DNA of 64,000 nt, from the NCBI RefSeq assembly GCF_003013475.1, contig NZ_PXZO01000011.1, forward strand, positions 1-64,000, read 5' to 3'. The notes beneath the pieces are model-generated. The model saw nothing but the letters and a program-made list of their open reading frames with translations, ran no database searches and was not told where the DNA came from. This DNA comes from Brevibacillus porteri. Lineage in GTDB: Bacteria; Bacillota; Bacilli; Brevibacillales; Brevibacillaceae. A program made the position numbers and the translations under genes. Below, one piece after another: positions 8,209 to 15,900 of the stretch. Every line of letters begins with the position of its first letter. The first letter of the stretch is position 1.

Positions 8209-9276
8209 TCACGAATCTGAGTCAAATGGGGCGGGCGTTTCTTTTTCATGATGAAGCAGCCAGCGTTTACGTGAAAGTCCTCCTCCGTACCCACCCAAAT
8301 CACCATTGGAGTTGATGACACGGTGACAGGGGATGACGATTGCTAACTGATTCGCACCATTTGCTTGAGCGACAGCACGAAAGGCGCTTGGTTTCCCAAT
8401 AGCTGCTGCAACCTCGGAATAGGATGAGGTTTGACCGGGGGGGATCGTTTGTAAATGCTCCCAGATCATTTTTTGAAAAGGCGATCCAACCATAAACAAA
8501 GGCGTTGCAAATTCTGTTAACTTTCCGTCAAAATACTCCATTAACTCACGTTCAATCGAACGAATTGGCGCTGTAGAACCAGGGATAATCGCTGACTTCG
8601 TTCTTTGTCTAAGACGTTCAACTTCTCGTTCCAAGCCGCGGCGATCTACGAATTCAAGTAGATATAGCGCTGCTTCATCCGCGATAGCTATCATGGGACC
8701 CAGTCGCGTATCCAGCCACGATGCCTTTAAGACATGATGATCTCCAAGAAGAGTAGGTGCTGCCCCCATAATTCGTGAAAATGCGTCTCGAAACCCACTG
8801 CTGGACTCGTATCCGGTGGATAGTTGGGCATCAATGATTGCTTTTCCTTCTCTGATTTCTTTCAGTGCAATTCCCATACGTCGCGCCCTTGCATATTCGA
8901 CGAACGTCATGCCAAAACGTTTTTTGAATTGGCGTCGCGCTGTTGCAGCGTCCACGGATAATCTTTGAAAATCTTTTTCCGTCCAGCGCTGCTCGGGGTT
9001 TTCTTCTACAGCGCTAACTAGCAGACGCACAAGCTCTGAAACATGATTGGGATGTGAAAGTGGACGGCAGCGCTGGCAGGGCCGGAATGAGGCTAGAAGT
9101 GCTTGTTTGGCATGATCAAAAAACTCACAATTAATAAACTTAGGTTTTCTAGCTGGACATGTCGGGCGACAGAATACGCCAGTTGTCTTGACTCCAACAA
9201 AAAAGACACCTTCATATTCTGAGTTTTTATCCAGTAACGCCTGATAATACTCGGACTTCATCTCGGCCCTTATCAT
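8209..9276 (-). CDS. ada: bifunctional Ada: methylphosphotriester-sensing regulator and O6-methylguanine-DNA methyltransferase
   Basis: The 355-residue protein matches E. coli Ada in length and order. The N-terminal zinc site uses C36, C40, C67 and C70, the first of which receives methyl from phosphotriesters. An AraC-type helix-turn-helix region (about 80-175) follows, then the suicide methyltransferase domain with acceptor cysteine near residue 317 in PCHRV. It repairs O6-alkylguanine and, once methylated, activates adaptive-response genes. In B. subtilis these functions are split between AdaA and AdaB, so the fused form is notable. The start at 9276 follows GAGGGGG by six bases. The MFS pump downstream may share its transcript. 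Confidence 0.93.
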   Translation of the reverse strand: MIRAEMKSEYYQALLDKNSEYEGVFFVGVKTTGVFCRPTCPARKPKFINCEFFDHAKQALLASFRPCQRCRPLSHPNHVSELVRLLVSAVEENPEQRWTEKDFQRLSVDAATARRQFKKRFGMTFVEYARARRMGIALKEIREGKAIIDAQLSTGYESSSGFRDAFSRIMGAAPTLLGDHHVLKASWLDTRLGPMIAIADEAALYLLEFVDRRGLEREVERLRQRTKSAIIPGSTAPIRSIERELMEYFDGKLTEFATPLFMVGSPFQKMIWEHLQTIPPGQTSSYSEVAAAIGKPSAFRAVAQANGANQLAIVIPCHRVINSNGDLGGYGGGLSRKRWLLHHEKETPAPFDSDS

Positions 9277-9579
9277 TCTTTTCCCCCTCGATTATTATGT
9301 TTTCATTTTATCGCTCACCAAAAATGACTGCAGCCGAAAATCGTACATTGATTTTTTTAGGCGAAGACAAGACTCGGCGGGAAGTTTTAGGAGAAACGGA
9401 TAGTTCGTAGAAATACCATCTCTGACGCTCATGGATAGGATTTAAGCTGGAATTAGCCTGAAAATATAGATATAATAAACGTATTCAGAAATATGCGATA
9501 AACCGACAACGGCGTCGGTTGCGTATGGAAATGATGAGCAGTTGGCACGTCCGTTCAATGGTGATCGGGAGGTGGAGTA
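9277..9579. other. intergenic region between ada and the receiver gene
   Basis: About 300 bases without a gene. It contains TATAAT at 9471-9476 with a poor -35, and the hairpin at 9501-9520, both on the eut side. No recognisable Ada box was found on the ada side. Confidence 0.5.
9501..9520 (+). promoter_or_regulatory. hexaloop hairpin in the leader of the eut-associated receiver gene
   Basis: AACCGAC and GTCGGTT form a perfect 7-bp stem around the hexaloop AACGGC, extendable by ATGCG/CGTAT outside. ANTAR-domain antiterminators bind paired hairpins whose hexaloops have A at position 1 and G at position 4; this loop fits. No convincing second hairpin or terminator was seen next to it, so ANTAR recognition remains speculative. 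Confidence 0.35.
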
Positions 9580-9954
9580 TTGCGTCAGCATTATCGAGTC
9601 ATCATCATAGACGACGACCCCATAACGCGTATGGACCTGGTCGAGATGTTGCAAGAGCAGGGATATAACGTCGTAGCTGAAGGAAAAAACGGCAAAGAGG
9701 CCGTTCGATTGACGCAAAAGTGGAATCCGCATCTCATTATTATGGATGTCAAAATGCCAATTATGGACGGTTTGACAGCGACTGGGATTATCCGAGAGCA
9801 TTCGGACGCGGCTATCCTTCTCTTGACTGCTTACAGTCAAAAGGACATGGTCATGCAAGCCAAAGCGAAAGGGATATGTGCCTATCTGGTCAAACCCGTC
9901 ATGGAGGAAGAACTGCTACCGGCAGTGGAGTTCGTGCTTACGGGCAAACAATGA
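9580..9954 (+). CDS. receiver-only response regulator (EutV/AmiR-NasR-like, no ANTAR domain)
   Basis: The 124-residue protein is a single receiver domain with the acidic triad DDD (residues 11-13), phosphorylation aspartate in LIIMDVKMP (near residue 55), conserved Thr in LLLTAY and Lys in YLVKP. The N-terminus (TRMDLVEMLQEQGYNVVAEG) is typical of EutV and related ANTAR regulators, but the frame stops where the roughly 60-residue RNA-binding ANTAR domain would start; no ANTAR sequence is visible in other frames. It begins with TTG 9580 after GGGAGGTGG. It lies directly before eutB. It could be a phosphate sink or a partner for an ANTAR protein elsewhere. Confidence 0.8.
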   Translation: MRQHYRVIIIDDDPITRMDLVEMLQEQGYNVVAEGKNGKEAVRLTQKWNPHLIIMDVKMPIMDGLTATGIIREHSDAAILLLTAYSQKDMVMQAKAKGICAYLVKPVMEEELLPAVEFVLTGKQ

Positions 9955-9986
9955 ACGCAAAAAAGTGAATCGTAGGAAGAGCAACG

Positions 9987-10036
9987 GCGCTTGGACCAAG
10001 GCGAGCATTTCGTCTTATGTTTCGAAGCGCTTTTTT
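9987..10036 (+). terminator. terminator/attenuator between the receiver gene and eutB
   Basis: GCGCTT (9987-9992) can pair with AAGCGC (10025-10030), directly followed by six T. The 32-base interior can fold separately. It lies 57 bases before the eutB start, so it could stop read-through or act as a regulated attenuator. Confidence 0.5.
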
Positions 10037-10092
10037 ACGTTCCATGAGATAGAGTTTACGGAAAGTTGAAAAGAAAGTGAGTGAAGCTAGAG

Positions 10093-11454
10093 ATGAAATT
10101 GGCTTGCGTTGTACGTAAACAGCATTACCAGTTTACTTCGGTTCGTGATGTATTGGCTAAAGCGAGTGAAGAAAAGTCTGGCGATCACATGAGTAAACTA
10201 GCAGCCAATTCCGCACTGGAGCGGATGGCGGCCAAAGTCGTATTAAGTGAAATGCAACTTCGTGATATATATGAAAATCCAGTCATTCCGTACGAAAAAG
10301 ACGAAGTGACACGGATCATTTATGATGATATCAATCTCTCCATTTACAATGAGATTAAAAATTGGACAGTAGGGGAGCTACGGGAGTACATCTTGTCGTT
10401 TTCCACAGGAATACCTGAGCTCACAAGAATTAGCCGTGGACTCACAAGCGAGATGATTTCCGCTACCGCCAAGCTGATGTCCAGCATTGACTTAGTCATG
10501 GCTTCCCAAAAAATGAAGCATCAAGCGTACTGCAACACACTGATTGGCGAGCCGGGAAGACTGGCGTTCCGTTGCCAGCCGAATCACCCAATCGATGATC
10601 CCGATGGCATTTTGGCTTCGATGAAGGAAGGCTTGTCATACGGATCTGGCGACGCTGTTATTGGAATTAACCCCAATAATGATTCCGTTGAAAGCGTTAC
10701 CAAGCTCTTGAAAATGACACATGATTTCATGCAAAAGTGGGAAATTCCTACGCAAAACTGCGTTCTGGCTCACATCACGACACAGATGCAGGCTCTTCGC
10801 GGCGGAGCGCCCATTTCTCTGATGTTCCAAAGTCTGGCAGGTTCACAAAGAGCGAATGATGCGTTTGGCGTGAACAAGGAGATTTTGGATGAGGCAATGG
10901 ATTTGATGCTTCGAAAAGGCACGGCGTCGGGACCAAACGTCATGTATTTTGAGACAGGGCAAGGCTCCGAAGTGTCACTGGACTCCCATGAAGGCGTCGA
11001 TATGCAGACGCTAGAAGCCCGTACGTACGGTTTTTGCCGTCACTGGAAGCCGTTTATGGTCAATAACGTCTCTGGCTTTATCGGACCAGAAACACTTTAT
11101 GATGGCAGACAGATGATTCGTGCTGATCTGGAGGACTTGTTTATGGGCAAGCTGCATGGTTTGCCGATGGGAATCGCTCCGACTTATACGAATCACATGT
11201 ATGCGGATCAGAATGACCAGGAAATTGCAGGGATGCTGACGACCTTGGCAGGGGCGAATTTTTATATGGGCGTACCAGGTGGGGACGACGTCATGCTCAG
11301 TTACCAAGACACGAGCTACCACGATGACGCCAGCTACCGCGAGCTCTTGGGACTGCGACCTCTCCGGGAATTCGAGAAATGGTTGGAAAAAATGGGCATT
11401 ATGGAAAATGGTCGTTTGACAGAGCGTGCAGGCGATTTAACCATTTTTGACTAA
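10093..11454 (+). CDS. eutB: ethanolamine ammonia-lyase large subunit
   Basis: EutB forms the catalytic barrel of the adenosylcobalamin-dependent ethanolamine ammonia-lyase, which converts ethanolamine to acetaldehyde and ammonia. The 453 residues from ATG 10093 match E. coli EutB in length and show family blocks such as IKNWTVGELREYIL, YGSGDAVIGINP, CVLAHITTQ, YFETGQGSEVSLDSHEG and the end GRLTERAGD. GTG 10081 is an alternative start adding four residues; neither has a strong Shine-Dalgarno sequence. eutC follows after 20 bases. No microcompartment shell genes, EutA reactivase or transporter are present nearby, so this is the minimal non-compartment type of locus. Confidence 0.95.
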   Translation: MKLACVVRKQHYQFTSVRDVLAKASEEKSGDHMSKLAANSALERMAAKVVLSEMQLRDIYENPVIPYEKDEVTRIIYDDINLSIYNEIKNWTVGELREYILSFSTGIPELTRISRGLTSEMISATAKLMSSIDLVMASQKMKHQAYCNTLIGEPGRLAFRCQPNHPIDDPDGILASMKEGLSYGSGDAVIGINPNNDSVESVTKLLKMTHDFMQKWEIPTQNCVLAHITTQMQALRGGAPISLMFQSLAGSQRANDAFGVNKEILDEAMDLMLRKGTASGPNVMYFETGQGSEVSLDSHEGVDMQTLEARTYGFCRHWKPFMVNNVSGFIGPETLYDGRQMIRADLEDLFMGKLHGLPMGIAPTYTNHMYADQNDQEIAGMLTTLAGANFYMGVPGGDDVMLSYQDTSYHDDASYRELLGLRPLREFEKWLEKMGIMENGRLTERAGDLTIFD

Positions 11455-11474
11455 CGAGCGGGGAGGTAAGCCAG

Positions 11475-12308
11475 ATGAAACAGATCAATATGGACGACTT
11501 GGTTCAGCGCGTAATCGATGAGCTGTCCAAAATAGGGCAGGGCGTAATTGATTTTCCTGAGCAAAAGCAATGCGGGGTAAAGAACCCCAACAATCCAGAA
11601 GCATTGGAGCAAGCGATGAAGCGAACGCCGGCTCGTATCGGAATCGGTAGAGCGGGTACCCGAATGAAGACGGGTAGCTATCTGCAATTTCGCATAGATC
11701 AGGCAGCGGCTCGCGATGCGGTCATGAAAACAATCAGTCCGGAACTGATCGAGAGCTTGCAGCTTCCTGTTCTCCATTCAAGAGCGACGAGCATGGAGGA
11801 GTATTTAATGAACCTCGACTCGGGCCGGATGTTATCGGATGAATCCGCTCGTTGGCTGGAGCAGAATGGGGATAAAGGAAAAGATGTTCAAATCGTCATT
11901 TCGGACGGACTCAGCACCTCGGCGTGTGAGGCGACGATTCCAGACTTGCTGCCTGCGTTAATCCAAGGTCTTTCCTTGAGAAACATCAGTGTAGGAAAGC
12001 CAGTATTCATTAACAAAGGTCGCGTCTGGATTCAAGATCAGGTCGCGTCCATCGTAAATTGCAAGGTCGTCATCTCCTTGATCGGGGAAAGACCGGGACT
12101 TGCAACGGCAGAAAGTCTCAGTGCTTACATGATTTACAAACCGGATGCCAATACGGTAGAATCAGATCGTACGGTTATTTCTAATATTCATAAGGGTGGC
12201 ACGCTACCGATTGAGGCAGGTGCGTACCTTGCAGAGCTTTTGGAGGAAATTTTGAAGTACCAGGCGAGCGGTGTGAAATTATCACAGCTTCGGGTGAATA
12301 ACGGGTAG
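11475..12308 (+). CDS. eutC: ethanolamine ammonia-lyase small subunit
   Basis: EutC is the small subunit that helps bind the cobalamin cofactor and completes the lyase with EutB. The 277-residue product has the family blocks RIGIGRAGTRMKTGSYLQFR, VQIVISDGLS, VISLIGERPGLATAESLSAY and the C-terminal LRVNNG. GGGGAGGT lies nine bases before ATG 11475, and the gene follows eutB closely, so the two are translated from one message. Acetaldehyde-processing genes are not in the window. Confidence 0.95.
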   Translation: MKQINMDDLVQRVIDELSKIGQGVIDFPEQKQCGVKNPNNPEALEQAMKRTPARIGIGRAGTRMKTGSYLQFRIDQAAARDAVMKTISPELIESLQLPVLHSRATSMEEYLMNLDSGRMLSDESARWLEQNGDKGKDVQIVISDGLSTSACEATIPDLLPALIQGLSLRNISVGKPVFINKGRVWIQDQVASIVNCKVVISLIGERPGLATAESLSAYMIYKPDANTVESDRTVISNIHKGGTLPIEAGAYLAELLEEILKYQASGVKLSQLRVNNG

Positions 12309-12384
12309 ATTCCCACTGGCGCTTCCTCCTGTCTTGCACTAGAATACATAGAAGATAACCAATTTCTATGAGGAGTTGCTACGC

Positions 12385-12594
12385 ATGACGGAGCCAAACC
12401 AAAACGAAAAAGAAACCACTGAGCAAAAGCCTGGGAAGATCAGCCTGCAAGAGGCGATGAAGCGCAAAATGGCGGAGAAAAAACAAGCGCAAGCACAAGC
12501 TAATAATCCGTTGAATCAAAAGGCGCAAAATCAGAGCATGAAAAGCCAGCTCACCAAAAAACCAAACAATCAACGCAGACGTATGGGCGTATAG
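12385..12594 (+). CDS. small lysine/glutamine-rich hypothetical protein
   Basis: The 69-residue product starts at ATG 12385, nine bases after AGGAG (12371-12375). It is highly charged and almost free of hydrophobic residues: an acidic N-terminus (TEPNQNEKETTEQ), a stretch with amphipathic helix character (EAMKRKMAEKKQAQAQA), and a basic end QRRRMGV. It is probably soluble and partly disordered. I do not recognise the family. A good terminator follows it, which supports a real transcription unit. Confidence 0.65.
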   Translation: MTEPNQNEKETTEQKPGKISLQEAMKRKMAEKKQAQAQANNPLNQKAQNQSMKSQLTKKPNNQRRRMGV

Positions 12595-12612
12595 TTTCGA
12601 ATGAAGCAAGGC

Positions 12613-12657
12613 AAAAAGGGAATGTGCAGCAAGTTTAGGCTGCAGGTTCTCTTTTTT
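12613..12657 (+). terminator. terminator after the small hypothetical gene
   Basis: An A-rich stem closed by TGCAGC/GCTGCA, continued by AAAAAGGGAA/TTCTCTTTTTT, with an 8-base loop and T-run. Confidence 0.8.
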
Positions 12658-12723
12658 GTATGATCATTGATCCGGAATGCTCTTCAAATTGTTAAAAAGT
12701 ATCGATGAACCAACAAAGCTAGT

Positions 12724-12934
12724 GAGAAGAAAAAGCACAGGGCTCGTAGACCTTGACAACGCCTACCCAGTCGGAACTTCAAAAAGGGGACCATGCTTGT
12801 CGAACACTTCTTCCTCGAGAATCTTCCGCCTGTAGGGTGGCTTTGGCTCGACGGTCCCCTTGTTGAAGTGGAGACGGACAGTCAATCCCCCTGCTGGCGT
12901 GTCAGAGTCGAAGAGAACTGTGCTTTTTCTTCTC
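12724..12934. repeat. 211-bp inverted-repeat element: candidate structured RNA or MITE
   Basis: The ends are a perfect 17-bp inverted repeat: 12724-12740 against 12918-12934 (GAGAAGAAAAAGCACAG and its complement). A second nested pair, 12776-12792 against 12853-12869, matches 16 of 17 (ACTTCAAAAAGGGGACC type). GTCGA/TCGAC near the centre may pair as well. The whole could fold as a long hairpin with internal loops. No direct duplication flanks it. An ORF of 51 codons (12793-12948) runs through it with AAGGGG only three bases before its ATG, so coding is not excluded. The rest of the 370-base gap holds nothing evident. Confidence 0.6.
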
Positions 12935-12971
12935 CTCCACAATGTTGACCCAAACCAAATGGGGGCAAACC

Positions 12972-13904
12972 ATGAAGGTAGAACGGCTACTCGCTATTGT
13001 TATCATGCTGTTGAATAAGCGCCGTGTGAGCGCTCGTGAACTATCCGATCACTTTGAAGTATCCTTGCGTACGGTCTATCGGGATTTGGAAACCATTAAC
13101 GCAGCCGGAATTCCGATTGTAGCGTACCCTGGGGCAAGCGGCGGTTACGAGATCATGGAGAATTTTACGATCGATCGGCAATACTTATCCTTGGACGAGC
13201 TGGTTGCGGTTATCGCTGCGCTAAAAGGCGTTCATTCCTCCACAGACGATAAGCAAATCGGACAGCTTTTGGAAAAAATAAAAGCGTTGCTCATCACCGC
13301 ACCATCCTCTCTGCAAGGAAGTGCACATCCCGTTATTTACGACTTCAATCCGTGGGGCAGTACACCGGCAATCGCCGAAAAAGTAAACAGGCTGAGGGAA
13401 GCCATCGAGAAGAGACTTCGTGTGCGGATCACCTATACGAAAATGCAAGGCGATGCGACAGAGCGCACCATTGAGCCTGTAAAACTGATTATCAAAGGGT
13501 ATGTGTGGTACGTGTATGGCTATTGTTTACAGCGCCAGGAGGATCGTCTGTTTCGCTTGTCACGGATTGCAGACATGTCTGTGCTTACAGAGGAGTTTTC
13601 GCCACGCCCGTATCAACAAGCAGATAAGCTGGAATGGCTCGAAGAATGGGATACGTCAGAGCGAATTTCACTTGTCCTCCAATTTTCTTCGAGGGTACAT
13701 GTAAGGGTACGGGATATGTTTGCGCCAGAAGCGATAGAGACCATGCAGGATGGCTCGATACTAGTACGAACGATGATGACAGACGATGAGTGGTTAAACG
13801 GCATGCTGCTTAGCTTTGGCGATACCTTGTTTGTACATGAGCCTGAGCATGTGAGGGAACGAATGAGGGATACAGTAAAAAGAATGACAAAACTTTATGA
13901 ATGA
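12972..13904 (+). CDS. HTH/WYL-domain transcriptional regulator (YobV-like)
   Basis: About 310 residues from ATG 12972 (MKVERLLAIVIMLLNKRR), preceded by GGGGGC. An N-terminal DeoR-type winged helix (about residues 1-60, VSARELSDHFEVSLRTVYRD) is followed by a WYL domain with the core KGYVWYVYGYC and RLFRLSRI (about residues 175-205). WYL proteins bind small ligands or nucleic acids and act as repressors or activators. The gene is directly followed by an effector-binding-domain protein, the same pairing as B. subtilis yobV-yobU. A palindrome between the two is a likely binding site. Confidence 0.87.
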   Translation: MKVERLLAIVIMLLNKRRVSARELSDHFEVSLRTVYRDLETINAAGIPIVAYPGASGGYEIMENFTIDRQYLSLDELVAVIAALKGVHSSTDDKQIGQLLEKIKALLITAPSSLQGSAHPVIYDFNPWGSTPAIAEKVNRLREAIEKRLRVRITYTKMQGDATERTIEPVKLIIKGYVWYVYGYCLQRQEDRLFRLSRIADMSVLTEEFSPRPYQQADKLEWLEEWDTSERISLVLQFSSRVHVRVRDMFAPEAIETMQDGSILVRTMMTDDEWLNGMLLSFGDTLFVHEPEHVRERMRDTVKRMTKLYE

Positions 13905-13915
13905 GTGTTGAAACG

Positions 13916-13933
13916 TTGACAGATAGTTGTCAA
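13916..13933 (+). promoter_or_regulatory. palindromic operator between the WYL regulator and its neighbour
   Basis: TTGACA (13916-13921) and TGTCAA (13928-13933) form a perfect inverted repeat with a 6-base spacer. TATACT follows at 13945-13950. The palindrome lies just upstream of that likely -10, where the YobV-like protein could regulate the downstream gene. Confidence 0.5.
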
Positions 13934-13986
13934 GGTAAGGTCATTATACTAAGTCATGTAAGCAATCTCTTACAGGAGCGTGGTTA

Positions 13987-14481
13987 ATGATGAACCCAAC
14001 GATTGTCAAACTGGATGAAATGCGTGTAGCAGGCTTGCAAATTCGAACAACCAATGAGGCGGAATGCGGACCGAATCCGAAAATTGGGGATCTATGGCGA
14101 CGCTATTATCAAGAAGAGCATCCCTTCAAAACTCCCCATCAAAAAGAGCCGGGTGTTGTTCTGGGTGTGTATTCCGATTACGACAGTGACGAGACAGGCG
14201 AGTACGCCTTGTTAGTAGGAACCGTTGTAGAAAAGAACGGTGAGCTTCCTGCTGAGCTCACGGTCAAGACTCTACCGGCTTCTACCTATGCCGTATTTAC
14301 GACGCGCGTAGGCCCGATGGTAGAGGTTGTGATGGAAGCGTGGGCGAAGGTGTGGGAGTGGTCCCATCAACCGGGGAACAAGCGGACATTTACCGGAGAT
14401 TTCGAACGATATGACGGAGTGCGCTGCGCTGATCCCGACAACGCGCAAGTAGATTTGTACATCGCGATCTCAGAAGAATAA
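13987..14481 (+). CDS. GyrI-like/effector-binding domain protein (YobU-like)
   Basis: The 164-residue protein is a stand-alone AraC-effector-binding (SOUL/GyrI-like) domain without DNA-binding part. Typical features are the opening MRVAGLQIRTTNEAE, the central GVYSDYDSDETGEYALLVG and the C-terminal block with FERYDG and VDLYIAI. The conserved glutamate and tryptophan positions for ligand hydrolysis or binding are plausible but not certain. Such proteins bind hydrophobic small molecules in the cytoplasm. AGGAG sits nine bases before ATG 13987. It is probably controlled by the adjacent WYL regulator. Confidence 0.82.
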   Translation: MMNPTIVKLDEMRVAGLQIRTTNEAECGPNPKIGDLWRRYYQEEHPFKTPHQKEPGVVLGVYSDYDSDETGEYALLVGTVVEKNGELPAELTVKTLPASTYAVFTTRVGPMVEVVMEAWAKVWEWSHQPGNKRTFTGDFERYDGVRCADPDNAQVDLYIAISEE

Positions 14482-14499
14482 TGGTGCAGCAAATCATAC

Positions 14500-14541
14500 A
14501 AACAGTTGTAGTCGATCAGGCTACGACTGTTTTGCTTTTTT
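14500..14541 (+). terminator. terminator after the YobU-like gene
   Basis: AAACAGTTGTAG pairs with CTACGACTGTTT (one G-T), followed by TTGCTTTTTT. Confidence 0.8.
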
Positions 14542-14607
14542 CCATGATTTCTTCACAAGTTTCGATTACTCTAGAGAGAGAGTGGTAGAGGGGAGTCATA
14601 CAGACGG

Positions 14608-15192
14608 ATGGATTGGATAACGAATGTAGAAGCCCTGGCAGAGTGGATTCGCTCTTTAGGGATGCTGGGGATTATCGGTAGTATCGTATTGAACATCGTG
14701 ATTAGTGTGGCAGGTGTACTGCCGTCCATTTTTTTATCGGGTGCGAATGCGGTCGTGTTTGGCTTGTACGGAGGGTTCTTGATTTCCTTAACGGGAGAGG
14801 TGGTTGGTGCTTGTATTGCCTTCTTTCTTTACCGCTACACGATCAAAAAAGCAGATCGGCGCGAAAAACTGAAATCGTTCAAATGGGTACATGCCATCAA
14901 TGGAACGACGAGTTTTCGCAAATGTCTTGCCATCGTTTTGCTCCGGTTGAATCCGATGATGCCTTCCGGTGTGATCAATTTAGGTGCGGCTTTGACGAAT
15001 ATCACCTTCGTGCAATTTTTAGTAGCGACCTTAATTGGAAAAGTGCCGTCGATGGTTTTTGAAACATTCGTCGGTCATGATCTGATTACTTTTAGTGAAA
15101 ACAAGTTTCGCTTGCTCTTTGCCTTGCTGGCAGGTGCTCTCGTCTTTTTGCTTTTCTGGAAAAAAGGAAAGGATCAAATACAAGAGGAGTAG
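14608..15192 (+). CDS. TVP38/TMEM64 family membrane protein
   Basis: The 194-residue protein has about four to five hydrophobic segments and the VTT/SNARE-associated core: an N-terminal helix, FLSGANAVVFGLYGGFLISLTGE, and RLNPMMPSGVINLGAALTNI. The family is related to DedA and is implicated in lipid or envelope homeostasis, but the bacterial function is largely undefined. It is followed after 11 bases by a response regulator and kinase in the same orientation, so it is probably co-transcribed and may be linked to an envelope signal. Confidence 0.82.
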   Translation: MDWITNVEALAEWIRSLGMLGIIGSIVLNIVISVAGVLPSIFLSGANAVVFGLYGGFLISLTGEVVGACIAFFLYRYTIKKADRREKLKSFKWVHAINGTTSFRKCLAIVLLRLNPMMPSGVINLGAALTNITFVQFLVATLIGKVPSMVFETFVGHDLITFSENKFRLLFALLAGALVFLLFWKKGKDQIQEE

Positions 15193-15203
15193 GGGGGATT
15201 CAT

Positions 15204-15893
15204 ATGTCTACCATTTTGCTAGTCGATGATGAGCCGCAAATCTTAGAAATATTGTCCTCCTATCTGCAAAAGGAAGGCTATCATGTTCTGACCGCCCAAA
15301 CAGGCAAGGAAGCAGTGGAAATGGCCACGACAATTTCATTGACCTGTATCATTTTGGACCTGATGCTACCTGATCTGAGCGGGGAAGAGGTCTGCGTCCA
15401 AATTCGCAAAGAGTCTCGTGTCCCGATCTTGATGTTAACGGCGAAAAGTGGAGAGGCGGATCGAATTCGCGGGCTTACGATTGGCGCTGATGACTATTTA
15501 ATCAAGCCCTTTAGCCCGAGAGAACTCGTAGCGCGTGTTCGAGCCGTCATGCGTCGTGCGGGCGATTATTCAACACTCTCCGATTTCATCGAGGTGGGAG
15601 ACTTGACCATATCGATGAATGAGAAGAGAGTCACGAAAAATGGAGTCGCTTTGGAGGTTACGCCAAATGAATACCGCTTGCTCACAACGCTTGTCCGTTA
15701 TCCAGGGAGAACGTGGGGCAGGGAGGAGCTCGTGCGTGAGGTCATGGGTTTTGATTTCGAAGGATACGACCGAACCATTGATACGCATATCAAAAATCTT
15801 CGCCAAAAGATAGAGGTAGACCCGAAGCAACCTGAATATATCAAGACGGTGTATGGATTGGGATATCGCTTTGACGATCCCATGAAGAAGTGA
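15204..15893 (+). CDS. OmpR/PhoB family response regulator
   Basis: The 229-residue regulator has a receiver domain (DDE at 8-10, phosphorylated Asp in CIILDLMLPDLSG near residue 53, LMLTAK, DDYLIKPF) and a C-terminal winged-helix effector (about 130-225, with VTPNEYRLLTTL and TIDTHIKNLRQKI ending YGLGYRF). It binds DNA as a dimer after phosphorylation by the adjacent kinase. The kinase gene starts seven bases after its stop codon. The target genes are unknown; the preceding TVP38 gene is in the same operon. Confidence 0.92.
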   Translation: MSTILLVDDEPQILEILSSYLQKEGYHVLTAQTGKEAVEMATTISLTCIILDLMLPDLSGEEVCVQIRKESRVPILMLTAKSGEADRIRGLTIGADDYLIKPFSPRELVARVRAVMRRAGDYSTLSDFIEVGDLTISMNEKRVTKNGVALEVTPNEYRLLTTLVRYPGRTWGREELVREVMGFDFEGYDRTIDTHIKNLRQKIEVDPKQPEYIKTVYGLGYRFDDPMKK

Positions 15894-15900
15894 GGCCACG

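Noticed and set aside
12793..12948. 51-codon ORF inside the inverted-repeat element
   Set aside because: The AAGGGG before its ATG is only three bases away and is itself part of the palindrome; kept as a note under the repeat only.
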